A DNA stretch of 64,000 bases from a beta proteobacterium L13 (GCA_000335715.1 AMYZ01000009.1:86990-150989); one strand, 5' to 3'; shown: positions 28,362 through 38,119, numbered from the stretch's first letter. Program-made: numbers and translations. The notes: generated by a model from the letters alone, not told the origin.

Positions 28362-29633
28362 ATGTCGCACATTATCGACAGAAGACTGAACGGCAAGAAC
28401 AAATCCGCCGTCAACCGCGAGCGCTTTTTGCGCCGTTTCAAAGCCCAGATCAAGGAAGCCGTCGGCAAGGCCATCAAGGGGCGCAGCATCACCGACATTG
28501 AAAGCGGCGAGAACGTATCCATCCCGGTGAAGGACATCTCGGAGCCATCGTTCCACCACGGCCATGGCGGCGTGGGCGAGCACGTGCACCCGGGTAACGA
28601 AGAGTTCGTGCAGGGCGACCGTATCAAGCGCCCGCAGGGCGGCGGCGGTGGCGGCGGTGGTGGCAAAGCCAGTAATGAAGGCGAGGGGGAAGACGACTTT
28701 GCCTTCCAGCTGTCGCGCGAAGAATTCATGAACGTGTTCTTCGAAGACCTGGCGCTGCCCAACCTGGTGAAAACCCAGCTGATGGGCATCGAGGAAATGA
28801 AACCGGTGCGCGCTGGTTACACCAATGACGGCACGCCGGCCAATATCAGCATCGTGCGCAGCCTGCGCGGCGCCTTGGCGCGGCGCGTGGCGATGGCGGC
28901 GCCCACGCTGGCGCGCCTGCGCGAAGCCGAAGAAGACCTGGACACGCTGCTGGAGTCGGACGACGACAACGCGCTGGAAGTGCGCGAGCGCCGTCGCCAT
29001 ATCCATGCGCTGCGCGAAAAGATCAACCACATCCCGTTCATCGACCCGTTCGACCTGCGCTACAACAACCGCGTCAAGCAGCCCAAACCCACCAGCAAGG
29101 CGGTGATGTTCTGCCTGATGGACGTGTCCGGCTCCATGGACGAGGGCAAGAAGGACATGGCCAAGCGCTTCTTCATCCTGTTGTACCTGTTCTTGCAGCG
29201 CAATTACGAGAAGATCGAAGTGGTGTTCATCCGCCACCACACCAGTGCGGTGGAGGTGAACGAGCACGACTTCTTCCACTCGCGCGAGTCGGGCGGCACC
29301 GTGGTGTCGTCGGCGTTGAACCTGATGGCCGATATCGTGAAGAAACGCTACGCCAACAGCGAGTGGAACATCTACGCCGCGCAGGCGTCCGACGGGGATA
29401 ACTGGGATAGTGATTCGGCCAACTGCGGCAAGATCCTGCAGGAGAACATCCTGCCGTGGTGCCAGTACTACGCTTATATCGAAATCACTGAGGGCGAGCC
29501 GCAAAACCTGTGGTACGAGTACCTGCGCGTGGCCGAGCAGCACAAGCACTTTGCCATGCAGAAAATCCGCTCGCCGGCTGATATCTATCCGGTTTTCCGC
29601 GAACTGTTCAAGCGGCAGCCGGCCACCCGCTAG
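28362..29633 (+). CDS. yeaH: YeaH/YhbH-family VWA-domain protein (DUF444)
   Basis: The product is 423 residues. The N-terminus is basic ([22 protein letters not shown]). A nine-glycine run at about residues 93-101 separates it from the rest. A von Willebrand A domain with the MIDAS motif DVSGSMD starts at Asp254. The family is encoded with PrkA and is thought to be its partner; the biochemical role is not established. The ribosome site AGGAGG sits 5 nt before the ATG. A GGGTTGGCCGCA copy starts right at the TAG stop (29633). Confidence 0.93.
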   Translation: MSHIIDRRLNGKNKSAVNRERFLRRFKAQIKEAVGKAIKGRSITDIESGENVSIPVKDISEPSFHHGHGGVGEHVHPGNEEFVQGDRIKRPQGGGGGGGGGKASNEGEGEDDFAFQLSREEFMNVFFEDLALPNLVKTQLMGIEEMKPVRAGYTNDGTPANISIVRSLRGALARRVAMAAPTLARLREAEEDLDTLLESDDDNALEVRERRRHIHALREKINHIPFIDPFDLRYNNRVKQPKPTSKAVMFCLMDVSGSMDEGKKDMAKRFFILLYLFLQRNYEKIEVVFIRHHTSAVEVNEHDFFHSRESGGTVVSSALNLMADIVKKRYANSEWNIYAAQASDGDNWDSDSANCGKILQENILPWCQYYAYIEITEGEPQNLWYEYLRVAEQHKHFAMQKIRSPADIYPVFRELFKRQPATR

Positions 29634-29669
29634 GGTTGGCCGCAGGCACAGCAGCAGGAGGGCAGCATC

Positions 29670-31181
29670 ATGACAGCTATCTCCACCGGGTCCGAATGGA
29701 CCTTCGACCTGATTGACGAATACGACAAAGCCATCCGCGACATCGCGGTGAACGAGTTCCAGCTGGACTGCTACCCCAACCAGCTGGAAGTGATTACCGC
29801 CGAGCAGATGATGGACGCCTACTCGTCGGTAGGCATGCCGGTGAACTACCACCACTGGAGCTTCGGCAAGCACTTTGTCAGCACCGAAAAGAGCTACAAG
29901 CGCGGCCAGATGGGGCTGGCGTATGAAATCGTGATCAACTCCAACCCCTGCATCGCCTACCTGATGGAAGAAAACTCCATGACGATGCAGGCGCTGGTGA
30001 TCGCGCACGCCGCCTATGGCCACAACAGTTTCTTCAAGGGCAACTACCTGTTCCGCACCTGGACCGACGCCAGCGCCATTATCGATTACCTGGTGTTTGC
30101 CCGGCAGTACATCAGCCGTTGCGAAGAGCGCTACGGCATCGATGCGGTGGAAGAGCTGCTGGACAGCTGTCACGCGCTGATGAACTACGGCGTAGACCGC
30201 TACAAGCGGCCGCAAAAGCTGTCGCTGGCCGAAGAGCAAGCCCGCCTGCACGAACGCGAGGCTTATCTGCAGACGCAGGTCAACGACCTGTGGCGCACTA
30301 TCCCGCGCCGCGAGCGCGACGACAGCGCCAAGGCCGCGCCGCGCTTTCCGGCCGAGCCGCAGGAAAACCTGCTGTACTTCATCGAAAAATCGGCGCCGCT
30401 GCTGGAGCCGTGGCAGCGCGAGATCATCCGCATCGTGCGCAAGGTGGCGCAGTACTTCTACCCGCAGCGCCAGACCCAGGTGATGAACGAGGGCTGGGCG
30501 ACCTTCTGGCACTACACCTTGCTGAACCGCCTGTACGAGAAGGGCATGGTGACCGACGGCTTCATGATGGAGTTCCTGCAAAGCCACACCAATGTGGTGT
30601 ACCAGCCGCCGGTCACTGCGCGCTGGTACAACGGCATCAACCCGTACGCGCTGGGCTTTGCCATGTACCAGGACATCAAGCGCATTTGCGAGGCACCTAC
30701 CGCCGAAGACCGCGAGTGGTTCCCTGACATTGCCGGCACGCCGTGGCGCCCGGTGCTGGAGTTTGCGATGAAGAACTTCAAGGACGAAAGCTTCATTTCG
30801 CAATACCTGTCGCCCAAGCTAATCCGCGACTTCCGCCTGTTTGCCATCCGCGACGACGACCGCGACGATAAGCTGGAAGTGGCTGCCATCCACGACGACC
30901 GTGGCTACCGCCGCATCCGCCAGATGCTGTCCGAGCAGTACAACCTGGGCTCGCGCGAGCCGAACATCCAGGTATGGAACGTGAACCTGCGTGGCGACCG
31001 CAGCCTCACGCTGCGACACAGCATGCACAACCGCAAGCCGCTGGAGGGCCAGAGTGCGCAGGAGGTACTCAAACACGTGAGCCGGCTGTGGGGCTTTGAC
31101 GTGAAGCTGGAGAGCGTGGACGCCGATGGCAGCGTCACCCAGACCTTCAGCTGCAAGCCGGATGTGTCGGCCATGGCCTGA
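29670..31181 (+). CDS. SpoVR-family protein (YcgB-like)
   Basis: The product is 503 residues, rich in His, Tyr and Trp. Conserved SpoVR segments seen include SVGMPVNYHHWSFGKHF, MTMQALVIAHAAYGHNSFFKGN, VMNEGWATFWHY and GINPYALGFAMYQDI. The HAAYGHN and NEGWATFWHY segments look like a metal-dependent peptidase or hydrolase core. Despite its name, it does not imply sporulation; it occurs in many Gram-negatives beside prkA and yeaH. AGGAGG lies 9 nt upstream of ATG 29670. Last gene of the three-gene operon. Confidence 0.93.
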   Translation: MTAISTGSEWTFDLIDEYDKAIRDIAVNEFQLDCYPNQLEVITAEQMMDAYSSVGMPVNYHHWSFGKHFVSTEKSYKRGQMGLAYEIVINSNPCIAYLMEENSMTMQALVIAHAAYGHNSFFKGNYLFRTWTDASAIIDYLVFARQYISRCEERYGIDAVEELLDSCHALMNYGVDRYKRPQKLSLAEEQARLHEREAYLQTQVNDLWRTIPRRERDDSAKAAPRFPAEPQENLLYFIEKSAPLLEPWQREIIRIVRKVAQYFYPQRQTQVMNEGWATFWHYTLLNRLYEKGMVTDGFMMEFLQSHTNVVYQPPVTARWYNGINPYALGFAMYQDIKRICEAPTAEDREWFPDIAGTPWRPVLEFAMKNFKDESFISQYLSPKLIRDFRLFAIRDDDRDDKLEVAAIHDDRGYRRIRQMLSEQYNLGSREPNIQVWNVNLRGDRSLTLRHSMHNRKPLEGQSAQEVLKHVSRLWGFDVKLESVDADGSVTQTFSCKPDVSAMA

Positions 31182-31223
31182 GCCCATCGGCCACAGGGTT
31201 GGCCGCAAGCGGGTAGCTGGCGC

Positions 31224-31250
31224 AAGCGCACCTTGAATGGTGCGCTTTTT
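31224..31250 (+). terminator. terminator of prkA-yeaH-spoVR
   Basis: AAGCGCACC-TTGAAT-GGTGCGCTT followed by TTT, 42 bp after the spoVR stop. A GTTGGCCGCA motif lies between them at 31198-31207. Confidence 0.88.
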
Positions 31251-31316
31251 CTATTATTACACCTTTAAAATTGCGGCAGCAGCCCCGCATGGCCTGTTTC
31301 TTGCCAGTAAACAGGC

Positions 31317-34300
31317 ATGACGACGCATACCGAAGCTGCCCACACCCCGCCCCAGGCCGTGGTGACTGTCCGCCGTGACTACAACCGCTGGGTGGCCAGC
31401 GAAACGCTGGAAGACTACGCGCTGCGCTTTACCCCGCAGCGTTTCAGGCGCTGGTCGGCGTGGCGGGTGGCTCATACCGCCGTGGGCGGCGCGGCGTCTT
31501 TTCTGGTGCTGGAGGCGGTGGGTGCCACCATGATGGTGGAGGCCGGCTTCCTGAACGCCTTTTGGGCCATCCTGGCCACCGGTCTGATCATCTTTCTGGC
31601 CGGCCTGCCTATCAGCCTGTACGCCGCGCGCTATGGCGTGGATATGGATCTGCTTACCCGTGGTGCAGGCTTTGGCTATATCGGCTCTACCATTACCTCG
31701 CTGATTTACGCCTCGTTTACCTTTATCTTTTTTGCGCTGGAAGCGGCCATCATGGCCTATGCACTGGAACTGGGCTTTGGCATTCCGCCGCAGTGGGGCT
31801 ACCTGCTATGCGCACTGGTGGTGCTGCCGCTGGTAACGCACGGGGTCACGGCCATCAGCCGCTTGCAGGTATGGACGCAGCCGCTGTGGCTGTGTTTGCT
31901 GGTATTGCCCTATGTTTTTGTGCTGTGGCACGAGCCGCAGGCACTGGCCGGGCTGTGGCGCTACGCTGGTGCAAACCATGCACCGCAGGCGTTTGACCTG
32001 CATCTGTTTGGTGCGGCGCTGACGGTGGGCATCGCACTGATTACCCAGATGGGCGAGCAGGCCGACTATCTGCGCTTCATGCCGCCACGTACGGCGGCCA
32101 ACCACAGGCAGTGGCTACTGGCGGTCATGGTGGGCGGCCCCGGCTGGGTGCTGCCCGGCGTGCTGAAAATGCTGGGCGGCGCGCTGCTGGCCTGGCTGGC
32201 ACTGCGCAACGGCGTGGCGGCCGAGCGTGCGGTAGACCCGAACCAGATGTATCTGATCGGCTTTGCCCATGTGTTTGACAACACCACGCTGGCCGTAGCC
32301 GCCACCACGCTGTTCGTGCTGGTGTCGCAGCTGAAGATCAACGTTACCAATGCCTACGCCGGCTCGCTGGCGTGGTCCAATTTCTTTTCACGCCTGACCC
32401 ACAGCCACCCCGGCCGCGTGGTGTGGGTGGTGTTCAACCTGGCCATCGCCCTGCTGCTGATGGAGCTGGAGGTATTCCACGCCTTGGGCCAGGTGCTGGG
32501 GCTGTATGCCAATATCGCCATCTCGTGGATCATGGCCGTGGTGGCCGATCTGGTCGTCAGCAAGCCGCTGGGCTTGAGCCCCAAGGGCATCGAGTTCAAG
32601 CGCAGCTATCTGTACGACATCAACCCGGTGGGCGTCGGGGCCATGGCCTTGGCGTCTTTGCTATCCATTGCCACCCATGTCGGCGTGTTTGGCGAGCACT
32701 GGCAGCCGCTGGCGCCCTTTGTGGCCATGAGCGTGGCGTTTGTAAGCGCCCCGCTGATTGCCTGGCTCACCGGCGGGCGCTACTACAGCGCGCGGCCAAC
32801 CTTGGTCGCCACTGCGGGCCAGTACCGCTGCGTGGTATGCGAGCGCGATTACGAAGCGGAAGACATGGCACCGTGCCCGGCCTACCAGGGCATGATCTGC
32901 TCGCTGTGCTGCACGCTGGATGTGCGTTGTGGCGATGCCTGCAAGCCGCAGGCCAGGTTGGCCGCACAGTGGTCGGCGCTATTGCATTACCTGTTACCGC
33001 GTGCCTTGCAGCCGTATCTGGCGCACGGGCTGGGGCATTATCTGCTGCTGATGAGCAGCATAGGCAGCGTGCTGCTGCTGATACTGGGCTTGCTGTACTA
33101 CATCGAATGGCAAGGTGCGCTGCAAGGCGGCTATGAAGCCTGGCTGCCGCAGCTGTTCTGGCGGCTGTTTGCCGTGCTGTTGCTGGTGAGCGGCGTGGTG
33201 GCGTGGTGGATGGTACTCACCGCCCAGAGCCGCGAGGTGGCGCAGCTGGAATCGAATCGCCAGACAGCGCGGCTACTGGCCGAAATCGAGTCCCACCGGC
33301 TTACCGACGAGCAGCTCAAGCGCGCGCGCGAGGCGGCCGAGCAAGCCAACCAGGCCAAGAGCCGCTACGTGTCGGCCATCAGCCACGAGCTACGCACCCC
33401 GCTGAACAGCATTCTGGGCTATGCGCAGATTCTGGATGGTGACGCCGAGATCCCGCCGTCGCGCCGGCAGGCCATCGAGGTGATACGCCGCAGTGGCGAC
33501 CACCTGCTGTCTGTGATCGAGGGCAGCATGGATATTGCCCGCATCGAAAGCGGCAAGCTGCAGCTGGCAACCCGCGCCATGGATTTCGATGCTTTCCTTA
33601 GCCAGCTGGTGGCCATGTTCGAGCTGCAAGCGCGTAACAAGGGGCTGGATTTTCACTACGAACCCGCCGCCCACCTGCCGCAGGTGGTGCGTGCCGACGA
33701 AAAACGCCTGCGCCAGATCCTGATCAACCTGCTGGGTAATGCGGTGAAGTTCACCCGCCGCGGCAGCGTGCGCTTTGCCCTGCAATACCGTGGCGAGATG
33801 GCCACTTTCGAGGTGATTGACACCGGGCCGGGTATTGCCGAGGGGGAGCTGGTGCGCATTTTCGAGCCGTTCGAGCGGGGCAGCAGCAGTGGCGCCGGCG
33901 GTAACGGCCTGGGGCTGACCATCAGCAAGATGCTTACCGACCTGATGGGCGGCGAGCTCACCGTGCGCAGCACGCCGGGGCAGGGCAGCCATTTCACCGT
34001 GCGCCTGTTTTTGCCGCACGTGCACGCGGCGCTGGCCGAGCGCGAGCTGCCGCGGCGCAACCGGGTGGGTTATGTGGGCGTGCGCCAGCGCATCCTGCTG
34101 GTGGACAACGAAGCCATCGACCGTGAAATGCTGGCCAGCGTGCTGGAGGGGCTGGGCTTCGAGCTGGCACAGGCGGCCAGCGGCTACGACTGCCTGGCCA
34201 TGGTTGGCCGCTTCCAGCCGCATCTGGTGTTCATGGACCTGGCCATGCCTGGCATAGACGGCTGGGAAACGCTGCGCCGCCTGCGCCAGGGGGGCTGTAC

Positions 34301-34715
34301 CGCGCACTTGGCCGTGATTTCTGCCAATGCTTTTGACAAGGGGCAGGACAACGACGCCGGCATTGCCAGCGAAGATTTCATCCTCAAACCGATACGCGTA
34401 GAAGAGCTGCTGGACTGGATAGGGCACAAGCTGGGGCTGGCGTGGGTCATTGGCCAGCCTGCCGCCGCGCCGCCGTCGCCGCTGCCTGCCGTGCACGAGC
34501 TGGTGTTGCCCCCGGCCGCCGAGCTGGCCGGCCTGCTGGAGGCGGTGGAGCTGGGCTATGTGCGCGGCCTGCGCAGCGAGCTGGCCAGGTTGGCCGCACT
34601 GGACGCCGCTTATGCCGAGTTTGCCCGCGTGGCCGGCGAGCACGTGCGCCAGTTCCAGTTTGAAGCCCTGCGCGAGCTGCTGCACCACGGTTTGCAGCCG
34701 GAGAATAAAGCATGA
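31317..34715 (+). CDS. NCS1-type permease fused to hybrid histidine kinase/receiver
   Basis: The product is 1132 residues. Residues ~1-490 form a ~12-segment permease resembling the purine/cytosine (NCS1) family: RRWSAWRVAHTAVGG, then ARYGVDMDLLTRGAGFGYIGS. Residues 505-542 hold eight cysteines in a CxxC-like cluster, possibly a zinc ribbon. Two further membrane segments (~565-625) and a coiled coil (~640-680) lead to HisKA with SHELRTPLN (His690), a HATPase with NLLGNAVKF and DTGPGIAEGE, and a receiver whose Asp974 lies in FMDLAMPG. The final ~90 residues are unassigned. The stop overlaps the LuxR regulator start by 4 bp. It probably senses a transported nucleobase or other nitrogen compound; the ligand is unknown. 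The urea genes begin 3.5 kb downstream. Confidence 0.88.
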   Translation: MTTHTEAAHTPPQAVVTVRRDYNRWVASETLEDYALRFTPQRFRRWSAWRVAHTAVGGAASFLVLEAVGATMMVEAGFLNAFWAILATGLIIFLAGLPISLYAARYGVDMDLLTRGAGFGYIGSTITSLIYASFTFIFFALEAAIMAYALELGFGIPPQWGYLLCALVVLPLVTHGVTAISRLQVWTQPLWLCLLVLPYVFVLWHEPQALAGLWRYAGANHAPQAFDLHLFGAALTVGIALITQMGEQADYLRFMPPRTAANHRQWLLAVMVGGPGWVLPGVLKMLGGALLAWLALRNGVAAERAVDPNQMYLIGFAHVFDNTTLAVAATTLFVLVSQLKINVTNAYAGSLAWSNFFSRLTHSHPGRVVWVVFNLAIALLLMELEVFHALGQVLGLYANIAISWIMAVVADLVVSKPLGLSPKGIEFKRSYLYDINPVGVGAMALASLLSIATHVGVFGEHWQPLAPFVAMSVAFVSAPLIAWLTGGRYYSARPTLVATAGQYRCVVCERDYEAEDMAPCPAYQGMICSLCCTLDVRCGDACKPQARLAAQWSALLHYLLPRALQPYLAHGLGHYLLLMSSIGSVLLLILGLLYYIEWQGALQGGYEAWLPQLFWRLFAVLLLVSGVVAWWMVLTAQSREVAQLESNRQTARLLAEIESHRLTDEQLKRAREAAEQANQAKSRYVSAISHELRTPLNSILGYAQILDGDAEIPPSRRQAIEVIRRSGDHLLSVIEGSMDIARIESGKLQLATRAMDFDAFLSQLVAMFELQARNKGLDFHYEPAAHLPQVVRADEKRLRQILINLLGNAVKFTRRGSVRFALQYRGEMATFEVIDTGPGIAEGELVRIFEPFERGSSSGAGGNGLGLTISKMLTDLMGGELTVRSTPGQGSHFTVRLFLPHVHAALAERELPRRNRVGYVGVRQRILLVDNEAIDREMLASVLEGLGFELAQAASGYDCLAMVGRFQPHLVFMDLAMPGIDGWETLRRLRQGGCTAHLAVISANAFDKGQDNDAGIASEDFILKPIRVEELLDWIGHKLGLAWVIGQPAAAPPSPLPAVHELVLPPAAELAGLLEAVELGYVRGLRSELARLAALDAAYAEFARVAGEHVRQFQFEALRELLHHGLQPENKA

Positions 34716-35635
34716 CGACCCCGCATCTGCAGCACGTAGTGCTGATCGTAGACGACCAGCCGGACAACCTCACCCTGCTGCACGACGCACTGGACGACGC
34801 GGGCTACACCGTACTGGTGGCTACCGATGGCGAAGCGGCTTTGCAGCGCGCCCGGCTGTCCTTGCCCGATGTCATCTTGCTGGACGCGGTGATGCCGGGG
34901 CTGGATGGCTTCGAGGTAGCACGCCGCCTGAAAGCCGCCTTTGCCACCCGTGCCATCCCCATCGTGTTCATGACCGGGCTGACCGAAAGCGAGCACGTGG
35001 TCGCTGCCTTTGCCGCTGGCGGCGCCGACTATGTCACCAAACCGCTGCGCCCGCCCGAGGTGCTGGTGCGCATTGCCGCCCATATCCAGAACGCGCGCCA
35101 GATGACGCAGGCCAGCAGCGCGCTGGATGCCTTTGGCCAGGCCACAGTGGCTATTGCCGCGCGCAGTGGCCGGCTGGTGTGGCAAACCGCGCTGGCCCGG
35201 CGCTTGATCGAGCATTATTTTGGCGCAGGCGACCAGGCCCCGCCGGCTTTGCTGGCCTGGACCCAGGCGGCGCAGGCCGCCAGGCTGGCCGGCACCGAGC
35301 AGCCGGCCCTGTTGCTGGCACAGCAAGGGCGGCGGCTGCTGGCCAGCTTTCACGACCAGACGGGCGACGAAGAGTGGCTGGTGGTGTTGCGCGAAGAAAA
35401 CGACGAAGCCAGCATCCAGACCCTGATGGGGGCATTTCGTCTGACCCAGCGCGAGGCCGAGGTGTTGCACTGGCTGAGCCTTGGCAAGACCAATCGCGAT
35501 ATTGCCGATATTCTGGGCATGAGCCCGCGCACCGTGAACAAACACCTGGAGCACGTATTCGACAAGCTGGCTGTCGAGACGCGCACCGCTGCGGCCAGCC
35601 TGGCGCTAGGCAAGCTGCGTGGCAGTGCGGTGTAG
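34712..35635 (+). CDS. LuxR-type two-component response regulator
   Basis: The product is 307 residues. The N-terminal receiver has the acidic pair Asp14-Asp15, phospho-acceptor Asp58 (LLDAVMPG) and Lys in YVTKPLRPPE. A ~110-residue middle region is unassigned. The C-terminal LuxR helix-turn-helix reads FRLTQREAEVLHWLSLGKTNRDIADILGMSPRTVNKHLEHVFDKL. Its start codon overlaps the kinase stop (ATGA), so the two are translationally coupled and surely form a phosphorelay pair. Targets are not visible; the urt-ure genes are plausible. Confidence 0.92.
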   Translation: MTTPHLQHVVLIVDDQPDNLTLLHDALDDAGYTVLVATDGEAALQRARLSLPDVILLDAVMPGLDGFEVARRLKAAFATRAIPIVFMTGLTESEHVVAAFAAGGADYVTKPLRPPEVLVRIAAHIQNARQMTQASSALDAFGQATVAIAARSGRLVWQTALARRLIEHYFGAGDQAPPALLAWTQAAQAARLAGTEQPALLLAQQGRRLLASFHDQTGDEEWLVVLREENDEASIQTLMGAFRLTQREAEVLHWLSLGKTNRDIADILGMSPRTVNKHLEHVFDKLAVETRTAAASLALGKLRGSAV

Positions 35636-35645
35636 TGTGGTGTGC

Positions 35646-36548
35646 CTAGTCCAGCGCCAGCCGGCTGGCCAGAAAATCGCGTAGCGCCACGGCCTGGGGT
35701 GGGGGCGTATCGTTGGCCGCCAGCGCGACCAGGGTGAGCGACGGGCATTCCCAGTCGGGCAGTACTGCGACTAACCGGCCACTACGTACCGCTTCCTGCG
35801 TCAGCTGTTTGGGCAGCATGGCAATACCCACGCCTTGCTCCGCCAGCGTTCGCATCAGGCCCAGATCATTCAGGCCAACTCGCCCGTTAGGCAAAGGCTG
35901 CTGCAGCTTGCCCGCCTGGCACAGCGTCCATTGCACCTGCCCGCGCGGGTGCAGACAGTCGTGCGTCGCCAGCTCGGCGGGTGTCAGTGGCGCCATATGC
36001 CGTGCCAGATAGCCGGGGGCGGCAAACAGGCCCTGCGTGAGGGTGGCGAGTAAGCACACTTGCCTGCCGGCGGGGCGGCTGCTGCCCTGGCGGATGGTCA
36101 GGTCAGGCTGGCAATCGCCTTGCTCGTCGACTGTGCTGTTCAAGTCCAGATCCAGCGTGATATCCGGGTGCAGCCGGGTGAATTCCGCCAGCAGCGGGCC
36201 TACCCATAGCACGGCGATATCAGGCGCTATCCGTACGTGCAGTTTCCCCGCCGCCATGGCTTGCTGGCTCTGTAGTAGCGCCTCGGCCTGTCTTGCCTCG
36301 TCCACCAGTACCGCACAGCGCTCGAAAAAAAGCCGCGCGCATTCGCTTAGCGCCACGCGGCGCGTGGTGCGCTCCAGCAGGCGCACGCCCAGGCGCTTTT
36401 CCATGGCGGCGATCCGGCGGGACAGGGTAGCACCGGGCATGTCCAGCAGCTGTGCGGCACGGTGAAAGCTGCCTGTGCGTACCACCTCGACAAACAGAAC
36501 CATATCGTCCAGAGAGGGAGTGTGGTGAAACTGTCTCTTTTCTTTCAT
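35646..36548 (-). CDS. LysR-family transcriptional regulator
   Basis: The product is 300 residues. The N-terminal HTH reads VEVVRTGSFHRAAQLLDMPGATLSRRIAAMEKRLGVRLLERTTRRVALSE, a textbook LysR domain. A PBP2-like effector domain follows with LHVRIAPDIAVLWVGPLLAEF and GVGIAMLPKQL. It is divergent from the oxidoreductase gene, whose expression it most likely controls. It is convergent with the LuxR regulator, with a 10-bp gap and no room for a terminator between them. The effector is unknown. Confidence 0.93.
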   Translation of the reverse strand: MKEKRQFHHTPSLDDMVLFVEVVRTGSFHRAAQLLDMPGATLSRRIAAMEKRLGVRLLERTTRRVALSECARLFFERCAVLVDEARQAEALLQSQQAMAAGKLHVRIAPDIAVLWVGPLLAEFTRLHPDITLDLDLNSTVDEQGDCQPDLTIRQGSSRPAGRQVCLLATLTQGLFAAPGYLARHMAPLTPAELATHDCLHPRGQVQWTLCQAGKLQQPLPNGRVGLNDLGLMRTLAEQGVGIAMLPKQLTQEAVRSGRLVAVLPDWECPSLTLVALAANDTPPPQAVALRDFLASRLALD

Positions 36549-36640
36549 ATATGGATAATTTATCTAATTTTGTTCTTTAAATGCAAGAATCACTTTCGCG
36601 CACACTAGCGGCAAAACAGCGGATTACTTCCGGAGGAAAT
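36549..36640. promoter_or_regulatory. LysR-type operator in divergent promoter
   Basis: GATAA-T-TTATC (36554-36564), a perfect 5-1-5 palindrome in an AT-rich 92-bp gap, is a plausible LysR binding site close to both starts. GGAGG at 36632-36636 is the ribosome site of the oxidoreductase. Confidence 0.5.
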
Positions 36641-37570
36641 ATGAAAGCGATCCGAATCTTTGCCTGCGGTGGTCCCGAAGTCCTACAGCTGACCGATGTA
36701 CCCATACCGGACTGTGGCCCCGGCGACCTGCTGGTTCGTGTCGTGGCTGCCGGTATCACCCCCCTGGACTGGAAGCTGCGTGCCGGTGCCATGGCGGGCA
36801 CGCCGGGCAAGCCCTTGCCGTTCACGCCGGGGCAGGACGGTGCCGGTGTGGTGGTGGCCTTGGGTGGCCGGGTGCAAGGCTTTTCACTGGAGGACCGCGT
36901 CTGTTTTTACGCTAATACCGAGCAAGACGGTACCTATGCCGAATACGTTGTGGTACCGGCGACACAGGCGGCATGCATTCCGCCCGGGCTATCGTTCGTC
37001 GATGCGGCAGCACTGCCCACACCAGGGCTGGCAGCGTGGACCGCGCTGGTAGACATGGCACAGCTCCAGCCCGGCAACAGCGTGCTGATACACGGTGCTG
37101 CGGGGGCGGTAGGCGGGTTAGCGGTACAGCTGGCCAAGCAACTCGGTGCCTATGTCCTGGCGATGGCGAGCGCCAACCGTACCGCCCGCGTCAAGGCACT
37201 GGGGGCCGATGAGGTGCTGGATTATCGCGACAGGTGTTCCGGCCTGCCGTTGCGAGGTATGGATGTGGTGCTGGATACCATTGGCGGCGAGGTACAAGAA
37301 GCCTCATGGTGCACCCTGCGGGCTGGCGGGGTGCTACTGGCTACCAGCATGGTGCCTTCGCAGGAACGTGCGCGGCAGGCAAGGGTGCGTGCCGAGTTTG
37401 TCATGACCCAGCCACGTGGCAATGTGCTGGCCGGTTTGCTGGCACGCCAGCTACGTGTTGAGGTGGCCCGTACCTTGCCCATGGCTGACGCGGCAGAGGC
37501 GCATCGCCTGGGAGAGTGCGGGCTGGCGGGTGGCAAGATGGTGTTGCTGATGCCACCGCGGGTGGTGTGA
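36641..37570 (+). CDS. zinc-independent quinone oxidoreductase-like MDR protein
   Basis: The product is 309 residues and belongs to the medium-chain dehydrogenase/reductase family, QOR-like branch. It has FTPGQDGAGVVVALG and the NADP-binding VLIHGAAGAVGGLAVQLAKQLGA. It lacks the structural-zinc cysteine cluster of alcohol dehydrogenases. ATG 36641 has GGAGG 5 nt upstream; a longer start at 36581 reads through the promoter. It is divergent from a LysR regulator, as is common for stress-inducible QORs. The substrate, probably a quinone or enone, is not known. Confidence 0.88.
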   Translation: MKAIRIFACGGPEVLQLTDVPIPDCGPGDLLVRVVAAGITPLDWKLRAGAMAGTPGKPLPFTPGQDGAGVVVALGGRVQGFSLEDRVCFYANTEQDGTYAEYVVVPATQAACIPPGLSFVDAAALPTPGLAAWTALVDMAQLQPGNSVLIHGAAGAVGGLAVQLAKQLGAYVLAMASANRTARVKALGADEVLDYRDRCSGLPLRGMDVVLDTIGGEVQEASWCTLRAGGVLLATSMVPSQERARQARVRAEFVMTQPRGNVLAGLLARQLRVEVARTLPMADAAEAHRLGECGLAGGKMVLLMPPRVV

Positions 37571-37663
37571 AGGAATCTGGCCCATTGCCTCGTGATGATG
37601 CTGCCACCGGGCTGCCGGGTAGCCATAAAAATGCCTATCCGGCCTATCCGGCTAGCCAAGCAA

Positions 37664-37691
37664 AACCCCCTCAATAGCAGGGGGCTTTTTG
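37664..37691 (+). terminator. terminator after the oxidoreductase
   Basis: CCCCCT-CAATAGC-AGGGGG followed by CTTTTT, about 95 bp after the stop codon, with A residues on the left arm that could help the convergent gene. Confidence 0.75.
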
Positions 37692-37741
37692 TTTGGTCTG
37701 GTGCACCTTGAATGAAGGGCCTGCCAGCGGCGTATGGCGAC

Positions 37742-37999
37742 TCAGTAGCGCAGCTGGCGCCATAGTGCCAGCGCCAGTAGTGCCGGCACGGTAAAAACCA
37801 GTAGGAAAACAGGCAGTTCTTTCGTCAGGCTATAGCCGGCTTGTACCCCGGCCCACATATCATCGGCGGTGATCAGTAGCCAGAGCGGCACAAAATACAA
37901 GGCAGCCTGCGTCTGGCTGACAATGCCGGTAAAACGGGCCAGCAGTTGGCCGCAGAGCAGTAAAACCACCCCGCCAGCCATCACCATAATGCTATGCAT
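37742..37999 (-). CDS. small hypothetical membrane protein
   Basis: The product is 85 residues with three hydrophobic segments (MVMAGGVVLLLCGQLLA, ALYFVPLWLLITA, VFLLVFTVPALLALALW) and no soluble domain. ATG 37999 has AGGAG 8 nt upstream. It is divergent from urtA. I do not recognise the family. A GTTGGCCGCA motif copy lies inside (37945-37954). Confidence 0.65.
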   Translation of the reverse strand: MHSIMVMAGGVVLLLCGQLLARFTGIVSQTQAALYFVPLWLLITADDMWAGVQAGYSLTKELPVFLLVFTVPALLALALWRQLRY

Positions 38000-38119
38000 G
38001 ATGTCTCCTTTATCAATGGATGCAGTCACATGACAGGTTGATAATGCGCTTTTGCATCGTTTCTTTAAAAACAGAATTCATAGATTACTTAAAGATGGCG
38101 TGGCATGGCACGCTCCTGA

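Noticed and set aside
26281..30803. Long minus-strand open frames opposite prkA, yeaH and spoVR (692 and 823 codons)
   Set aside because: They mirror highly conserved plus-strand genes, have no recognisable domain or ribosome site, and are rich in His, Val, Gln and Ala as expected from the complement of GC-rich codons.
29670..31181. Spore formation hinted by the SpoVR name
   Set aside because: SpoVR-family proteins are common in non-sporulating proteobacteria beside prkA; no sporulation gene is present.
37699..37707. TGGTGCACC as an NtrC half-site pair for urtA
   Set aside because: The halves overlap with no spacer and it lies over 500 bp from urtA, beyond a terminator and a gene.
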